NCBI GenBank assembly: GCA_947457075.1
Contig: CANGUG010000001.1
Location: forward strand, 1 to 64,000
Reading direction: 5' to 3'
Source: Bacteroidota bacterium
GTDB lineage: Bacteria; Bacteroidota; Bacteroidia; Chitinophagales; Chitinophagaceae
Length of the DNA: 64,000 bases
Made by a program: the position numbers and the translations under genes
In this document: piece after piece, positions 44,511-53,602 of the stretch
Layout of the letters: every line of letters begins with the position of its first letter
Numbering within the stretch: the first letter of the stretch is position 1
Notes under the pieces: model-generated
Database searches by the model: none
Told to the model about the DNA's origin: nothing
What the model saw: the letters and a program-made list of their open reading frames with translations, nothing else

Positions 44511-46280
44511 ATGGACGCTTTTTTTGATTATCATAATAAGCAAGTGGCAAACCTTCCATTGCATTTGAAAAAATACATCATAGAACAAGAATACGATAAA
44601 TATACTTCGGTAAATCATGCGGTATGGCGTTATGTGATGCGTCAGAATTATAGCTACTTAAAAAATGTAGCCTATTACCCTTATATACCAGGCTTAAAAA
44701 AAGCTGGATTAACCATTGAGAAAATTCCAAGCTTACAAGAAATAAATGATGCACTTGCCGAAATTGAATGGGGTGCTGTGACAGTGGACGGATTTATTCC
44801 TCCAGCAGCATTTATGGAATTTCAAGCTTATCGCGTTTTGGTGATTGCTGCAGACATTCGTCAATTGGAACATATTGAATATACTTCGGCACCAGATATT
44901 ATTCATGAATCCGCAGGACATGCCCCAATTATTAGTGATACTAAATACAATCAATACCTAAGCTATTTAGGTGCCATTGGAACAAAGGCATTATTTTCTT
45001 CAAAGGATTATGAGTTGTATGAATCCATTAGGGCACTATCCATTTTAAAAGAAGTACCTAATGTTGACAAGGAAGAATTAGCTAAAGCAGAAGCTTTGGT
45101 TTTATTGAATCAACAAAATTTAGGTACTCCATCGGAAATGGCCCTTTTAAGTAGGTTGCAATGGTGGACCGTAGAATATGGATTAATTGGCGATGTCCAA
45201 AATCCAAAAATTTATGGTGCTGGGTTGCTTTCTTCGATAGGAGAAAGTGCTTCTTGCATGCGACCAGAAGTGAAAAAAATTATCTACACCATTGATGCTT
45301 TAAATTATGGGTATGACATTACAAAGGAGCAACCGCAACTTTTTGTAACTCCTACATTCCAAAATTTAATTGATGTATTACAACAATTCGAAAGTAAAAT
45401 GGCCTATAGAGTGGGCGGTATCGAAAGTATATTAAAAGCTATTGAATGTAAAAATATATGTACTGCCGTGTTTAGTTCAGGCTTACAGGTGTCTGGTGTA
45501 TTTAGTAATGTAGTAAAAGACATTAATCATCAAATTAAATACATCAATACCAATAGCCCTACTACACTTTGTTTTAACGATCAATTACTTCCTTCACATG
45601 GTCCAGATTATCATGCCGAAGGTTTTGGCGCACCGGTGGGAAACATTACAGGAATTTCAAAAAAATTAGAGGACTTTACTCCACAGGATTTAATGGAAAA
45701 AGGCTGGGATATAGGAGCTACTATTCAGCTATGCTTCGAAAATGGAATTGAAGTAAATGGAAAATTAATCAATACTTGTTTTAAGGAAAATAAGTTACTC
45801 ATTATGTCCTTTGAACATTGTAAAGTAACTGACGAAGCAGGTAATGTATTCTTTGATCCTTCCTGGGGCATTTATGATATGGCTATTGGGGATTCCATTG
45901 TTTCGGTATTTAATGGAACAGCAGATAAAAATATTTTTGAAGATCAATTATACGTTTCTCCAAAAAGAACTTATCAGCAAAATTATTCCCAGCATGATAT
46001 AAACTATCAAAATATATTTAAGCAAATCAGAAATTACAGGGAACAAAATGAAACAGGTGATGAACTGTTCACAATATGGAATAATTTGAAAGCAGAATTT
46101 AAAGAAGACTGGTTAGGCGCTTTAGAAATTTTAGAAATAGCAGATACCAACCCAAGTAATGCAAGCTTAGCCAATGAAATAAGGGAACACTTGAATGCAC
46201 AAATGGTGCACTATCCAAAGTTTCACAAGCTAATCACTGACGGATTAAAAATTATTGATGCTAAACTGAAGTTCGAATAA
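44511..46280 (+). CDS. phhA: Aromatic amino acid hydroxylase (phenylalanine 4-hydroxylase type)
   Basis: A 589-residue pterin-dependent iron enzyme. Iron ligands are H132 and H137 in IHESAGHAP and E222 in WTVEYGLIG. The catalytic domain covers about residues 1-310. The C-terminal ~270 residues are an extra domain found in the long Bacteroidota form; bacterial enzymes are usually 260-300 residues. It makes tyrosine from phenylalanine and feeds the HPPD-HmgA pathway further on. It follows fbp by 6 bases and overlaps the convergent flavin reductase gene by 20 bases. Confidence 0.9.
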   Translation: MDAFFDYHNKQVANLPLHLKKYIIEQEYDKYTSVNHAVWRYVMRQNYSYLKNVAYYPYIPGLKKAGLTIEKIPSLQEINDALAEIEWGAVTVDGFIPPAAFMEFQAYRVLVIAADIRQLEHIEYTSAPDIIHESAGHAPIISDTKYNQYLSYLGAIGTKALFSSKDYELYESIRALSILKEVPNVDKEELAKAEALVLLNQQNLGTPSEMALLSRLQWWTVEYGLIGDVQNPKIYGAGLLSSIGESASCMRPEVKKIIYTIDALNYGYDITKEQPQLFVTPTFQNLIDVLQQFESKMAYRVGGIESILKAIECKNICTAVFSSGLQVSGVFSNVVKDINHQIKYINTNSPTTLCFNDQLLPSHGPDYHAEGFGAPVGNITGISKKLEDFTPQDLMEKGWDIGATIQLCFENGIEVNGKLINTCFKENKLLIMSFEHCKVTDEAGNVFFDPSWGIYDMAIGDSIVSVFNGTADKNIFEDQLYVSPKRTYQQNYSQHDINYQNIFKQIRNYREQNETGDELFTIWNNLKAEFKEDWLGALEILEIADTNPSNASLANEIREHLNAQMVHYPKFHKLITDGLKIIDAKLKFE

Positions 46281-47118
46281 TTTGCCAAGCCTCTTCGGTT
46301 TTTTGTTGCGCAAGGGCTGATTTTATTTTCAAAATAGTAGCTTCAGAAAAATTATTATTTTGTTGGATGCTAGCTGCTGGCACAATGTCGATATTGGCCA
46401 ACTGTGCTTTTTCATTATTGGATAATAAAGGGGAATTGATAATACCTTCGGGCAATTGATCAAACCCAATGCCCAGTTTTGTATTGGGCTTTTCTACTTT
46501 AAATAAATTTTCTTCGGTTATGCGCGCATACCAATCACCTCCTAATCGAGCTACTAAATCCAATTTGGCCTGATCAATATTATGCTGACTATCCATTACC
46601 GCTTCACTAATATGTATTTTTTTAATGAGGGCCAACACCAAATTACCAGCACCTGCACTTTCACCCAAAGTAATTACTTCTTGCACGATACATTCAAGCT
46701 GAATAGGTGATTCCGCTACTCTTGGTGGTTTCACTAGTTCAGAAGGTAAAGCTGTAAATCCTGCTTTTATAAATTCATTAGTGCCTTTTGGATAATCACA
46801 GCTTGCCAATGAGGCTTGTTGTACCATATCATAATTCACAATATTAATGACACATTCAGGTACTTGTTTAATATTTTCAAGTGTATGTTTAGTCGTATTG
46901 TCCCTTACCCTTCTTGATGGGGAAAAAATACAAATGGGGGGATTCATACTAAACAAATTAAAAAAACTAAACGGACTCAAATTCACATTTCCCTCTAAGT
47001 CGATGGTGGATGCAAAACATATGGGCCTTGGCGCAATTGCATACTGTAAATACTTTTGTATTTCCTGTGGGCTTAGCTTATCCGTTTCAAATGTGACCAT
47101 GAAAAAGTATTTATTCAA
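46261..47118 (-). CDS. Flavin reductase family protein (FMN-binding split barrel)
   Basis: A 285-residue protein of the DIM6/NTAB group. Near the N-terminus it has the phrase YAIAPRPICFASTIDLEGNVNLSPFSFFN, typical of FMN-binding split-barrel flavin reductases. Proteins of this family are common in Bacteroidota tyrosine-degradation clusters, though their exact step is unclear. Its stop is 20 bases inside the phhA gene. It is directly downstream of the FAH-family gene, with no gap. Confidence 0.85.
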   Translation of the reverse strand: MNKYFFMVTFETDKLSPQEIQKYLQYAIAPRPICFASTIDLEGNVNLSPFSFFNLFSMNPPICIFSPSRRVRDNTTKHTLENIKQVPECVINIVNYDMVQQASLASCDYPKGTNEFIKAGFTALPSELVKPPRVAESPIQLECIVQEVITLGESAGAGNLVLALIKKIHISEAVMDSQHNIDQAKLDLVARLGGDWYARITEENLFKVEKPNTKLGIGFDQLPEGIINSPLLSNNEKAQLANIDIVPAASIQQNNNFSEATILKIKSALAQQKTEEAWQIIRTSV

Positions 47119-48114
47119 TTATTTTTTTAAGGATAAAATAGACCAATCAGTTGCTTCTGCATGAATAGTATTCACCAAAGTACCTAAGCCATCTATTTGC
47201 ATTCTTACCACATCATTGGGTTGCAACCACTGTGCTATATAATTAGGGTCATGCAGTTTACCAGTACCATTTAATTCCAAAAAACAGCCCGTACCAACAG
47301 TTCCAGAGCCAATCACATCACCAGGATAAACTGTCACTCCGTAGGAACACCTTTCAATAATTTCAGCAAAAGTCCAATCCATATCTTTTACATTACCTGA
47401 TGAAACTAATTGATCATTCACCCAACAGTTCATCGATAAATTATAATTGTTGCCCACATGCCCCTGTTTAGCGGGCACTAAATTATTTTTTAATTCATCG
47501 GGTGTTACCAACCACGGACCAATAACCGTAGAGAAATCTTTTCCTTTTGCTGGACCTAAATTCAATAACATCTCTTCCATTTGTAATTTTCGAGCACTAA
47601 GGTCATTCATAATGGTAAAGCCTGCAATGTATTCATCCGCATCTTTTGCTTTTATGTTTCTCCCTTCTTTGCCAATGACAATGGCAATTTCTAATTCAAA
47701 ATCAAGTTGCTGAAAATGATCAGGCATACAATACACTGGACCAGGTCCTTGCACTGCATTGTGATTGGTAAAATAAAATATAGGGTATTGATCAAATTCT
47801 TTGATCATTTCAACACCTCTGTTTCTTCGAGCAGCTTCCACATGTTGTCGAAAAGCATAACCATCTCTGCAAGAGGTTGGATGAGGTACCGGCGCCAGTA
47901 AAGTATAATCCTGTACTGGTAAAATGTCCCCTTGGTTAGCTAGCATGTTCATTAATTGCTGCTCGGTTTCCTTTATTTTTTCAGTCCCTAATTGTAGGAA
48001 GGATATGATATCCTTTGGCAGGCTTTCGTTCACCTTTTGAAGGGCATAAAGGTTTTCCTGTACCATTGCCCCTAATTGAATTTCCTTATTTTGTAAATAA
48101 CTAACTAATTTCAT
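47119..48114 (-). CDS. Fumarylacetoacetate hydrolase (FAH) family protein
   Basis: A 331-residue FAH-domain enzyme. Metal ligands are seen in QLDFELEIAIVIG (E-x-E about residues 140-144) and later in NDLSARKLQ; GSGTVGTGC is the oxyanion-side loop. In this context the likely reaction is fumarylacetoacetate to fumarate plus acetoacetate. It abuts the flavin reductase gene and is divergent from hmgA, sharing a 141-base promoter region. A TACCTTTG box lies upstream. The maleylacetoacetate isomerase normally between HmgA and FAH is not in the window. Confidence 0.88.
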   Translation of the reverse strand: MKLVSYLQNKEIQLGAMVQENLYALQKVNESLPKDIISFLQLGTEKIKETEQQLMNMLANQGDILPVQDYTLLAPVPHPTSCRDGYAFRQHVEAARRNRGVEMIKEFDQYPIFYFTNHNAVQGPGPVYCMPDHFQQLDFELEIAIVIGKEGRNIKAKDADEYIAGFTIMNDLSARKLQMEEMLLNLGPAKGKDFSTVIGPWLVTPDELKNNLVPAKQGHVGNNYNLSMNCWVNDQLVSSGNVKDMDWTFAEIIERCSYGVTVYPGDVIGSGTVGTGCFLELNGTGKLHDPNYIAQWLQPNDVVRMQIDGLGTLVNTIHAEATDWSILSLKK

Positions 48115-48186
48115 TGATTATCAATATTTTATGATATTAAAAGCAGGTTTGCCCTTTTTTGAAAAATAAGGATTCAATACTTTTGT

Positions 48187-48194
48187 CAAAGGTA
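48187..48194 (-). promoter_or_regulatory. Putative -7 promoter element of the FAH-family gene
   Basis: On the minus strand these bases read TACCTTTG, matching TAnnTTTG, 72 bases before the start codon in the divergent space with hmgA. Confidence 0.5.
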
Positions 48195-48213
48195 AAAATA
48201 TTATTTTATTTTT

Positions 48214-48231
48214 TGCTAATAATTGTTAGTA
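48214..48231 (+). promoter_or_regulatory. Near-palindrome upstream of hmgA, shared with pckA
   Basis: CTAATAATTGTTAG is self-complementary except for one position and is followed by TATT, as at pckA. It sits about 27 bases before the hmgA start and about 100 bases before the divergent FAH start. Confidence 0.4.
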
Positions 48232-48255
48232 TTGTGGTGCTTGAAAATGTAATTT

Positions 48256-49422
48256 ATGCCAATATACCACACATTAGGAGATATTCCCTCCAAAAGACAC
48301 ACTGTATTTAGACAACCCAATGGAAAATTGTATGCCGAAGAATTAGTTTCCACTGAAGGTTTTTCGGGTATGTATTCATTAGTGTATCATACACATCCGC
48401 CAACCATTGTTAAAGAATTAGGTACGCCTTATTCTGTTGAGCCAAAAATTGCGAAAGAAAAACATTTACGTCATACTAGTTTATTAGGTTTTAATGTAAA
48501 ACCTGAAGATGATTATTTGAAAAGCAGAAAAGCAGTTTTAGTAAATTCCGATTTGCAAATTTCTTTGGCTGCCCCTAAAAAATCAATGACCGATTATTTT
48601 TATAAAAATAGTCAAGCCGACGAAGTAATTTTTATTCATAAAGGTACGGGCACTTTAAAAACAGGATTTGGGAAAATTAAATTTTCCTACGGTGATTACT
48701 TAGTAGTACCAAGAGGTACTATTTATCAAATGGAATTTGATGATGAAAACAATAGACTATTTATTATTGAAAGCTATAGCCCTATTCGTTTTCCGAAGCG
48801 TTATCAAAATCAGTTTGGACAATTAATGGAGCACGCTCCTTTCTGTGAAAGAGATATTAGACGACCAAGTGATTTAACAACTTTTGATCAAGAAGGTGAT
48901 TTTAAAATTTTAATAAAAAAGCAAGGTTTAATTTATCCATACACTTACGGTACACATCCTTTTGATTTTATAGGATGGGATGGATATCATTATCCATGGG
49001 CTTTTTCAATTCATAATTTTGAACCTATTACCGGAAGAGTTCATCAACCACCACCTGTGCACCAAACTTTTGAAGCACACAATTTTGTGATTTGCTCTTT
49101 CGTACCCAGAAAATACGATTATCATCCCGATGCGATTCCTGCTCCTTATAATCACAGCAATGTGGATAGTGATGAAGTGTTGTATTATGTAGATGGTGAT
49201 TTTATGAGCAGAAAATCGGTTGTACAAGGTCAAATCACTTTACACCCAGGTGGCATTCCACATGGCCCACACCCAGGAAGTGTTGAAAAATCAATTGGTA
49301 AGGAAAAAACCGATGAATTAGCGGTAATGATTGATCCTTTCAGGCCATTAATGATTACGGAAGAAGCGTTGTTAATTGAAGACGAAAATTATCACAAAAG
49401 TTGGCAACATAATATCGAATAA
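48256..49422 (+). CDS. hmgA: Homogentisate 1,2-dioxygenase
   Basis: A 388-residue iron dioxygenase that opens the homogentisate ring to maleylacetoacetate. Bacteroidota forms are a little shorter than the 430-450 residues of others. Cupin-like strands are seen in EVIFIHKGTGTLKTGFGKI and DYLVVPRGTIYQM, and the C-terminal cupin has PGGIPHGPHPG with iron ligands. It is followed 69 bases later by hppD on the same strand. The shared near-palindrome is upstream. Confidence 0.93.
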   Translation: MPIYHTLGDIPSKRHTVFRQPNGKLYAEELVSTEGFSGMYSLVYHTHPPTIVKELGTPYSVEPKIAKEKHLRHTSLLGFNVKPEDDYLKSRKAVLVNSDLQISLAAPKKSMTDYFYKNSQADEVIFIHKGTGTLKTGFGKIKFSYGDYLVVPRGTIYQMEFDDENNRLFIIESYSPIRFPKRYQNQFGQLMEHAPFCERDIRRPSDLTTFDQEGDFKILIKKQGLIYPYTYGTHPFDFIGWDGYHYPWAFSIHNFEPITGRVHQPPPVHQTFEAHNFVICSFVPRKYDYHPDAIPAPYNHSNVDSDEVLYYVDGDFMSRKSVVQGQITLHPGGIPHGPHPGSVEKSIGKEKTDELAVMIDPFRPLMITEEALLIEDENYHKSWQHNIE

Positions 49423-49491
49423 ATAAGAGTTGATTCAACATTAATTAATTAATTAACTCCTCACTCAAAAAATAAAATATAAAAAATAACA

Positions 49492-50601
49492 ATGGAAAGC
49501 AACGGAATGAACCAGGATTTTTTACCCTTATTGGGAACCGATTATGTAGAGTTATATGTAGGCAATGCAAAACAAGCGGCGCATTATTATAAAACAGCAT
49601 TTGGTTATCAAAATTATGCCTACAGTGGACCAGAAACAGGAGATAAGGAAAAAGTTTCTTACGTTTTAATGCAGGATAAAATAAAATTAATTTTAACTAC
49701 TCCATTACATTCCAATGGTGCCATCGCAGAACATATACACAAGCATGGTGACGGCGTTAAAGCAATAGCACTTACTGTTACAGACGCTTATGACGCATTT
49801 GAACAAACAGTGAAGCGCGGAGCAAAGCCTTATATGCAGCCCCATACTATTCAAGACGAGCATGGTGAAATTAAAATGAGCGGTATCCATATTTATGGTG
49901 ATACAGTGCACTTGTTTGTTGAAAGAAAAAATTATCAGGGTGTATTTATGCCAGGATTTAGAAAGCTAGAAAATAATTATAACCCAAGTTCTGTAGGGCT
50001 TAAATATATTGATCACTGTGTTGGGAATGTGGGTTGGAATGAAATGAATACTTGGGTAGGTTTCTATGAGGAAGTAATGGGCTTTAAAAACATTCTCACT
50101 TTTGACGATAAACAAATATCAACCGAATATTCAGCACTCATGAGTAAAGTGATGAGTAATGGAAACGGTTTTGTAAAGTTTCCTATCAATGAACCTGCTG
50201 AAGGAAAAAAGAAGTCACAAGTAGAAGAGTACTTAGATTTTTACAATGGACCAGGCGTTCAGCATATAGCTATTGCTACTGACAATATTGTAGATACCGT
50301 AGAGAAATTACAAAGCCGAGGCGTAGAGTTTTTAAATATCCCGTCCACTTATTATGATGATTTACTAGATCGTATTGGACCCATTGATGAGGATGTGGCC
50401 CCTTTAAAAAAATTAGGCATTTTAGTTGACCGAGATGATGAAGGGTACCTATTGCAAATATTTACAAAGCCAGTAGAAGATCGCCCTACTTTATTTTTTG
50501 AAATTATACAAAGGAAAGGGGCAAAGTCCTTTGGCGCAGGTAATTTCAAAGCCTTATTTGAGGCATTGGAAAGAGAGCAGGATTTGAGAGGTAACTTATA
50601 A
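49492..50601 (+). CDS. hppD: 4-hydroxyphenylpyruvate dioxygenase
   Basis: A 369-residue enzyme that converts 4-hydroxyphenylpyruvate to homogentisate. It has two VOC-type domains. Iron ligands fall in YIDHCVGNV (His), GVQHIAIAT (His) and LFFEIIQRKG (Glu). Length is normal (about 360-390). It lies behind hmgA in order of action reversed, as in many clusters. Its stop is 10 bases from that of scoB on the other strand. Confidence 0.95.
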   Translation: MESNGMNQDFLPLLGTDYVELYVGNAKQAAHYYKTAFGYQNYAYSGPETGDKEKVSYVLMQDKIKLILTTPLHSNGAIAEHIHKHGDGVKAIALTVTDAYDAFEQTVKRGAKPYMQPHTIQDEHGEIKMSGIHIYGDTVHLFVERKNYQGVFMPGFRKLENNYNPSSVGLKYIDHCVGNVGWNEMNTWVGFYEEVMGFKNILTFDDKQISTEYSALMSKVMSNGNGFVKFPINEPAEGKKKSQVEEYLDFYNGPGVQHIAIATDNIVDTVEKLQSRGVEFLNIPSTYYDDLLDRIGPIDEDVAPLKKLGILVDRDDEGYLLQIFTKPVEDRPTLFFEIIQRKGAKSFGAGNFKALFEALEREQDLRGNL

Positions 50602-50611
50602 AATTAGCGAC

Positions 50612-51271
50612 TTAATCAAAAGCCATTTCTGGAATCTCACCTTCAATGATGAGTTTACCCAGAGTGGCTTTTTTAATGGTTTCAACGCTAACGCCCGGTG
50701 CGCGCTCCAATAATTTAAAGCCTCCTTCAGGCAATACAGATAATACGGCTAACTCGGTTACAATTTTTTTAACGCATTTGATTCCAGTAAGTGGCAAACT
50801 ACAAGTGGGCAATAATTTACTTTCACCTGCTTTATTGATATGTTGCATGGCGACGATAATATTTTTTGCAGAAGCGACTAAGTCCATTGCGCCTCCCATG
50901 CCTTTTACCATTTTACCTGGTATTTTCCAATTGGCAATATCCCCCATTTCAGAAACTTCCATGGCACCCAATATGGTTAAATCAATTTTCTGCGCATGTA
51001 TCATTCCAAAACTCATTGCTGAATCAAATACCGCAGCCCCCGGCAACATAGTGATAGTTTGTTTGCCTGCATTAATTAAATCAGGATCAACCTCCGATTC
51101 CTTTGGGAAAGGACCCATCCCTAAAAGACCATTTTCTGATTGAAAACAAACTTGAATGTCTTTAGGTATATAATTGGCCACCAATGTAGGAATTCCAATT
51201 CCCAAATTCACGTAAAAATTATTTTGAATTTCTTGGGCAATTCTTTTTGCTATTCCTTCTTTATCTAACAT
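50612..51271 (-). CDS. scoB: 3-oxoacid CoA-transferase subunit B
   Basis: A 219-residue beta subunit. The catalytic Glu is E46 in QSENGLLGMG, and GIGIPTLVANYI is the typical start of the fold. With subunit A it transfers CoA from succinyl-CoA to acetoacetate, the product of tyrosine breakdown. It follows scoA by 17 bases on the same strand. Confidence 0.94.
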   Translation of the reverse strand: MLDKEGIAKRIAQEIQNNFYVNLGIGIPTLVANYIPKDIQVCFQSENGLLGMGPFPKESEVDPDLINAGKQTITMLPGAAVFDSAMSFGMIHAQKIDLTILGAMEVSEMGDIANWKIPGKMVKGMGGAMDLVASAKNIIVAMQHINKAGESKLLPTCSLPLTGIKCVKKIVTELAVLSVLPEGGFKLLERAPGVSVETIKKATLGKLIIEGEIPEMAFD

Positions 51272-51288
51272 AACAATTGAATATTGAA

Positions 51289-51984
51289 TTATACAGATGT
51301 TGTTTTCTTTTCTATTCTTTTCTCATAGTCTTTCCCTTGAAAAATTCTATGCACATAAACCCCAGGGGTGTGTATTTGATTAGGATCTAATTGTCCTGGC
51401 TCTACTAATTCTTCCACCTCGGCAATGGTTATTTTTCCAGCCATTGCCATCACGGTATTAAAGTTTCTTGATGTGGCTTTGAATATTAAATTCCCTGCCG
51501 TATCTCCTTTCCAAGCTTTTACGATTGCAAAATTTGCGTCAAAGGCTTTTTCTAATAAATAATCTTTCCCATTAAAGTTTCGAACTTCTTTTCCTATGGC
51601 TACTTCTGTTCCAATGCCCGCAGGGGTATAAATTGCTGGCATGCCATAACCTGCAGCCATACACCTAAATGCCAATGTGCCTTGTGGTATTAATTCAACG
51701 TCCAGCTCGCCAGACAATAACTGTCTTTCAAACTCGGCATTTTCACCAACATAGGAGGAAATCATTTTTTTGACTTGCTTTTTATGTAACATTAAGCCAA
51801 TGCCAAAATCATCCACCCCTGCATTGTTTGAAATACAGGTAAGATTTTTTACCCCCTTTTGAACCAAGGCTGTTATACAATTTTCAGGAATACCGCATAA
51901 GCCAAAGCCACCTATCATAAGCGTATCTCCGTCCTTTATATCATTAATCGCTTCCTGGGCATTTGCCACTTTTTTATTAATCAT
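51289..51984 (-). CDS. scoA: 3-oxoacid CoA-transferase subunit A
   Basis: A 231-residue alpha subunit with [20 protein letters not shown] near residue 18 (the CoA-binding glycine-rich loop) and [20 protein letters not shown] near the C-terminus. It is upstream of scoB in the same operon. The pair finishes the aromatic amino acid pathway by making acetoacetyl-CoA. Confidence 0.94.
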   Translation of the reverse strand: MINKKVANAQEAINDIKDGDTLMIGGFGLCGIPENCITALVQKGVKNLTCISNNAGVDDFGIGLMLHKKQVKKMISSYVGENAEFERQLLSGELDVELIPQGTLAFRCMAAGYGMPAIYTPAGIGTEVAIGKEVRNFNGKDYLLEKAFDANFAIVKAWKGDTAGNLIFKATSRNFNTVMAMAGKITIAEVEELVEPGQLDPNQIHTPGVYVHRIFQGKDYEKRIEKKTTSV

Positions 51985-52056
51985 ACATGCGCTTTTTCGT
52001 ACTAATTTTTTAAAAAATTGAATACTTAAAAATAATGAATTAGGTAGATAAATGAG

Positions 52057-52320
52057 TTACGCAATGCGAAAAGTATATAATACTAAAAAGCCAATTGCCA
52101 TGATCAAAATGGACCAAAAATAAGCAGACTTAATGCTGAACTTTTCCTTAAATAAAAGAAACAAAGAAATGAATGGCAGGCTTAATGCCAATAGGATCAT
52201 TGGCAGCCAAAGTAATTCAAAAATGACTCCTAATACTACATTTTGATAAATGTTGACAAAACGAGTGGTCACCCAAAATAGGGATACCAAAATACTTAAT
52301 ATGAATATGCTTTTTTTCAA
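52057..52320 (-). CDS. Small three-span membrane protein
   Basis: An 87-residue protein with three hydrophobic segments (about 4-20, 27-60 as one or two helices, 66-84). No motif is seen. It is a single gene between scoA and the Sm_multidrug_ex gene. Confidence 0.5.
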   Translation of the reverse strand: MKKSIFILSILVSLFWVTTRFVNIYQNVVLGVIFELLWLPMILLALSLPFISLFLLFKEKFSIKSAYFWSILIMAIGFLVLYTFRIA

Positions 52321-52401
52321 TTGAAGGGTACCCTAAATGTAAATGATATAGTTGGATAAAAATATTTATTTAAGTAATAAGAAATATTTTAACTTACATA
52401 C

Positions 52402-52824
52402 ATGTTTTACAAAATTCTCACCGTTGCAGCGCTGGCCACTTTTGAAATTTACGCCGCTATCCCCGCTGGCTTTGCTTTCAAATTAAATCCATTGGTGATT
52501 TTTGCAGCAAGTGCGGTAGGAGGTCTTGTGGGTGTTTTTGTTGCAGCTTATTTGGGTGATATCATCAAAAAATGGTTAAGTAAGTTTCGCAAAAACGACA
52601 AACCCAAAGCAGAGCCTGGCTTTATTTTGAAAATTTGGGAAAAATATGGTGTAATTGGTTTAGGACTAATTGGTACAATGACCGTAGGTGCCCCCATTAG
52701 TATTGGTGTGGGTGTTGGCTTTAATGTACCTACCAACAAAATGGTATTTTGGTGTAGCCTAGGTGTACTTATTCGCTGCACCCTTTTCACCGCCATTGGA
52801 CATTATGGCCTACAAATGTTCTAG
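52402..52824 (+). CDS. Small multi-drug export family membrane protein
   Basis: A 140-residue protein with an N-terminal helix, a glycine-rich helix pair (FAASAVGGLVGVFVAAYLGD, and later GLGLIGTMTVGAPISIGVGVGF) and a C-terminal helix. This is the pattern of the Sm_multidrug_ex family (putative small export proteins), which is related to DedA-like membrane proteins. A role in drug export has not been proved for the family. Confidence 0.7.
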   Translation: MFYKILTVAALATFEIYAAIPAGFAFKLNPLVIFAASAVGGLVGVFVAAYLGDIIKKWLSKFRKNDKPKAEPGFILKIWEKYGVIGLGLIGTMTVGAPISIGVGVGFNVPTNKMVFWCSLGVLIRCTLFTAIGHYGLQMF

Positions 52825-52905
52825 TACAACAATAAAATAAGTCAGTTCATTTGTTAACTCTTTCATAATAAAGATTTCCTTTTCTACATTTTAGTTTTCA
52901 ATTTA

Positions 52906-52913
52906 TACCTTTG
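52906..52913 (+). promoter_or_regulatory. Putative -7 promoter element before leader copy B
   Basis: TACCTTTG matches TAnnTTTG. A transcript from here would start near 52920, where homology to leader copy A begins. This supports an RNA leader of about 140 bases. Confidence 0.55.
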
Positions 52914-52914
52914 T

Positions 52915-53060
52915 TTTATCATCAAGAACCCAAAAGGGTACCAACCGAGAGCTACGCTCCACGGTGGTGGAATTAGATGAGGACAATTACCGTCAAAATA
53001 AAACGTAATTCCCTTACAATTTTTTCTTGGTGTGATTTTTAACCTTAAAAACCACTTACC
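52915..53060 (+). ncRNA. Conserved structured 5' leader, copy B
   Basis: Homologous to 13033-13180 throughout. The blocks TCAAGAA, AAAAGGGTA, AACCGAGAG, CCACGGTGGTGGAA, TAGATGAGGACAATTA, GTGTGA and ACCACTTACCATGG lie in the same order at nearly the same distances. TCCA/TGGA forms the same hairpin. ACGGT (52960-52964) can instead pair with ACCGT (52989-52993), giving two alternative folds. The promoter box is at its 5' edge. This looks like a cis-acting regulatory RNA for the gene at 53061. Confidence 0.6.
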
Positions 53061-53501
53061 ATGGACAAAAAAACAATTAGCGTACCGGTATTTATGCCCA
53101 ATGGCGGTCCCCAACCTGAGACATTGGCCCCTGATGCCATTAACCATTATTTTATTGGCAACTTTGCCAAACAATGGGCAATGCGAGACGGGTATTTACC
53201 CAGTTTTCTTAGTTATGAAAATGGCAGTATTCAATTTAAATTGGTCAGCGATCCTAGGATAGAAGGCGTCTTTTGGATTAGGCTTTGCAAATTTATTGCC
53301 TACCAGTACAAAACAAATGTTGCCTTACTTAAGGATGCCACCCATTTCGAAGTGGAACATTATAAAGCAAATGATATTATTGGATTTACAGTAGAGGCTG
53401 ATGACACAGATAAACTAATTGAATATAGCAAAAGACAAAAAGCCGCTTATGACAGTTTGCCCAATAGTCCTAACCTACTTCATAAAGGGAGGATTGAGTA
53501 A
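53061..53501 (+). CDS. Hypothetical protein controlled by the structured leader
   Basis: A 146-residue soluble protein with no signal peptide or recognised domain. It starts MDKKTISVPVFMPNGG, has a Trp/Phe-rich middle (FKLVSDPRIEGVFWIRLCKF), and ends in an acidic/basic helix. The N-terminus MDKKT resembles MEKKT of the broken gene behind leader copy A. The start is fixed by the leader homology, which runs up to CCATGGA. Nothing can be said about its function, but regulation by RNA is likely. Confidence 0.55.
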   Translation: MDKKTISVPVFMPNGGPQPETLAPDAINHYFIGNFAKQWAMRDGYLPSFLSYENGSIQFKLVSDPRIEGVFWIRLCKFIAYQYKTNVALLKDATHFEVEHYKANDIIGFTVEADDTDKLIEYSKRQKAAYDSLPNSPNLLHKGRIE

Positions 53502-53602
53502 ATAATAAGTTCCAATAAACAAGGGGAATCTGCAGCGAATAAATTTGGATTAATAATGTACTTTAGCAATATTAATTAAGCCTTTAGTATAAACCTAGTT
53601 CA

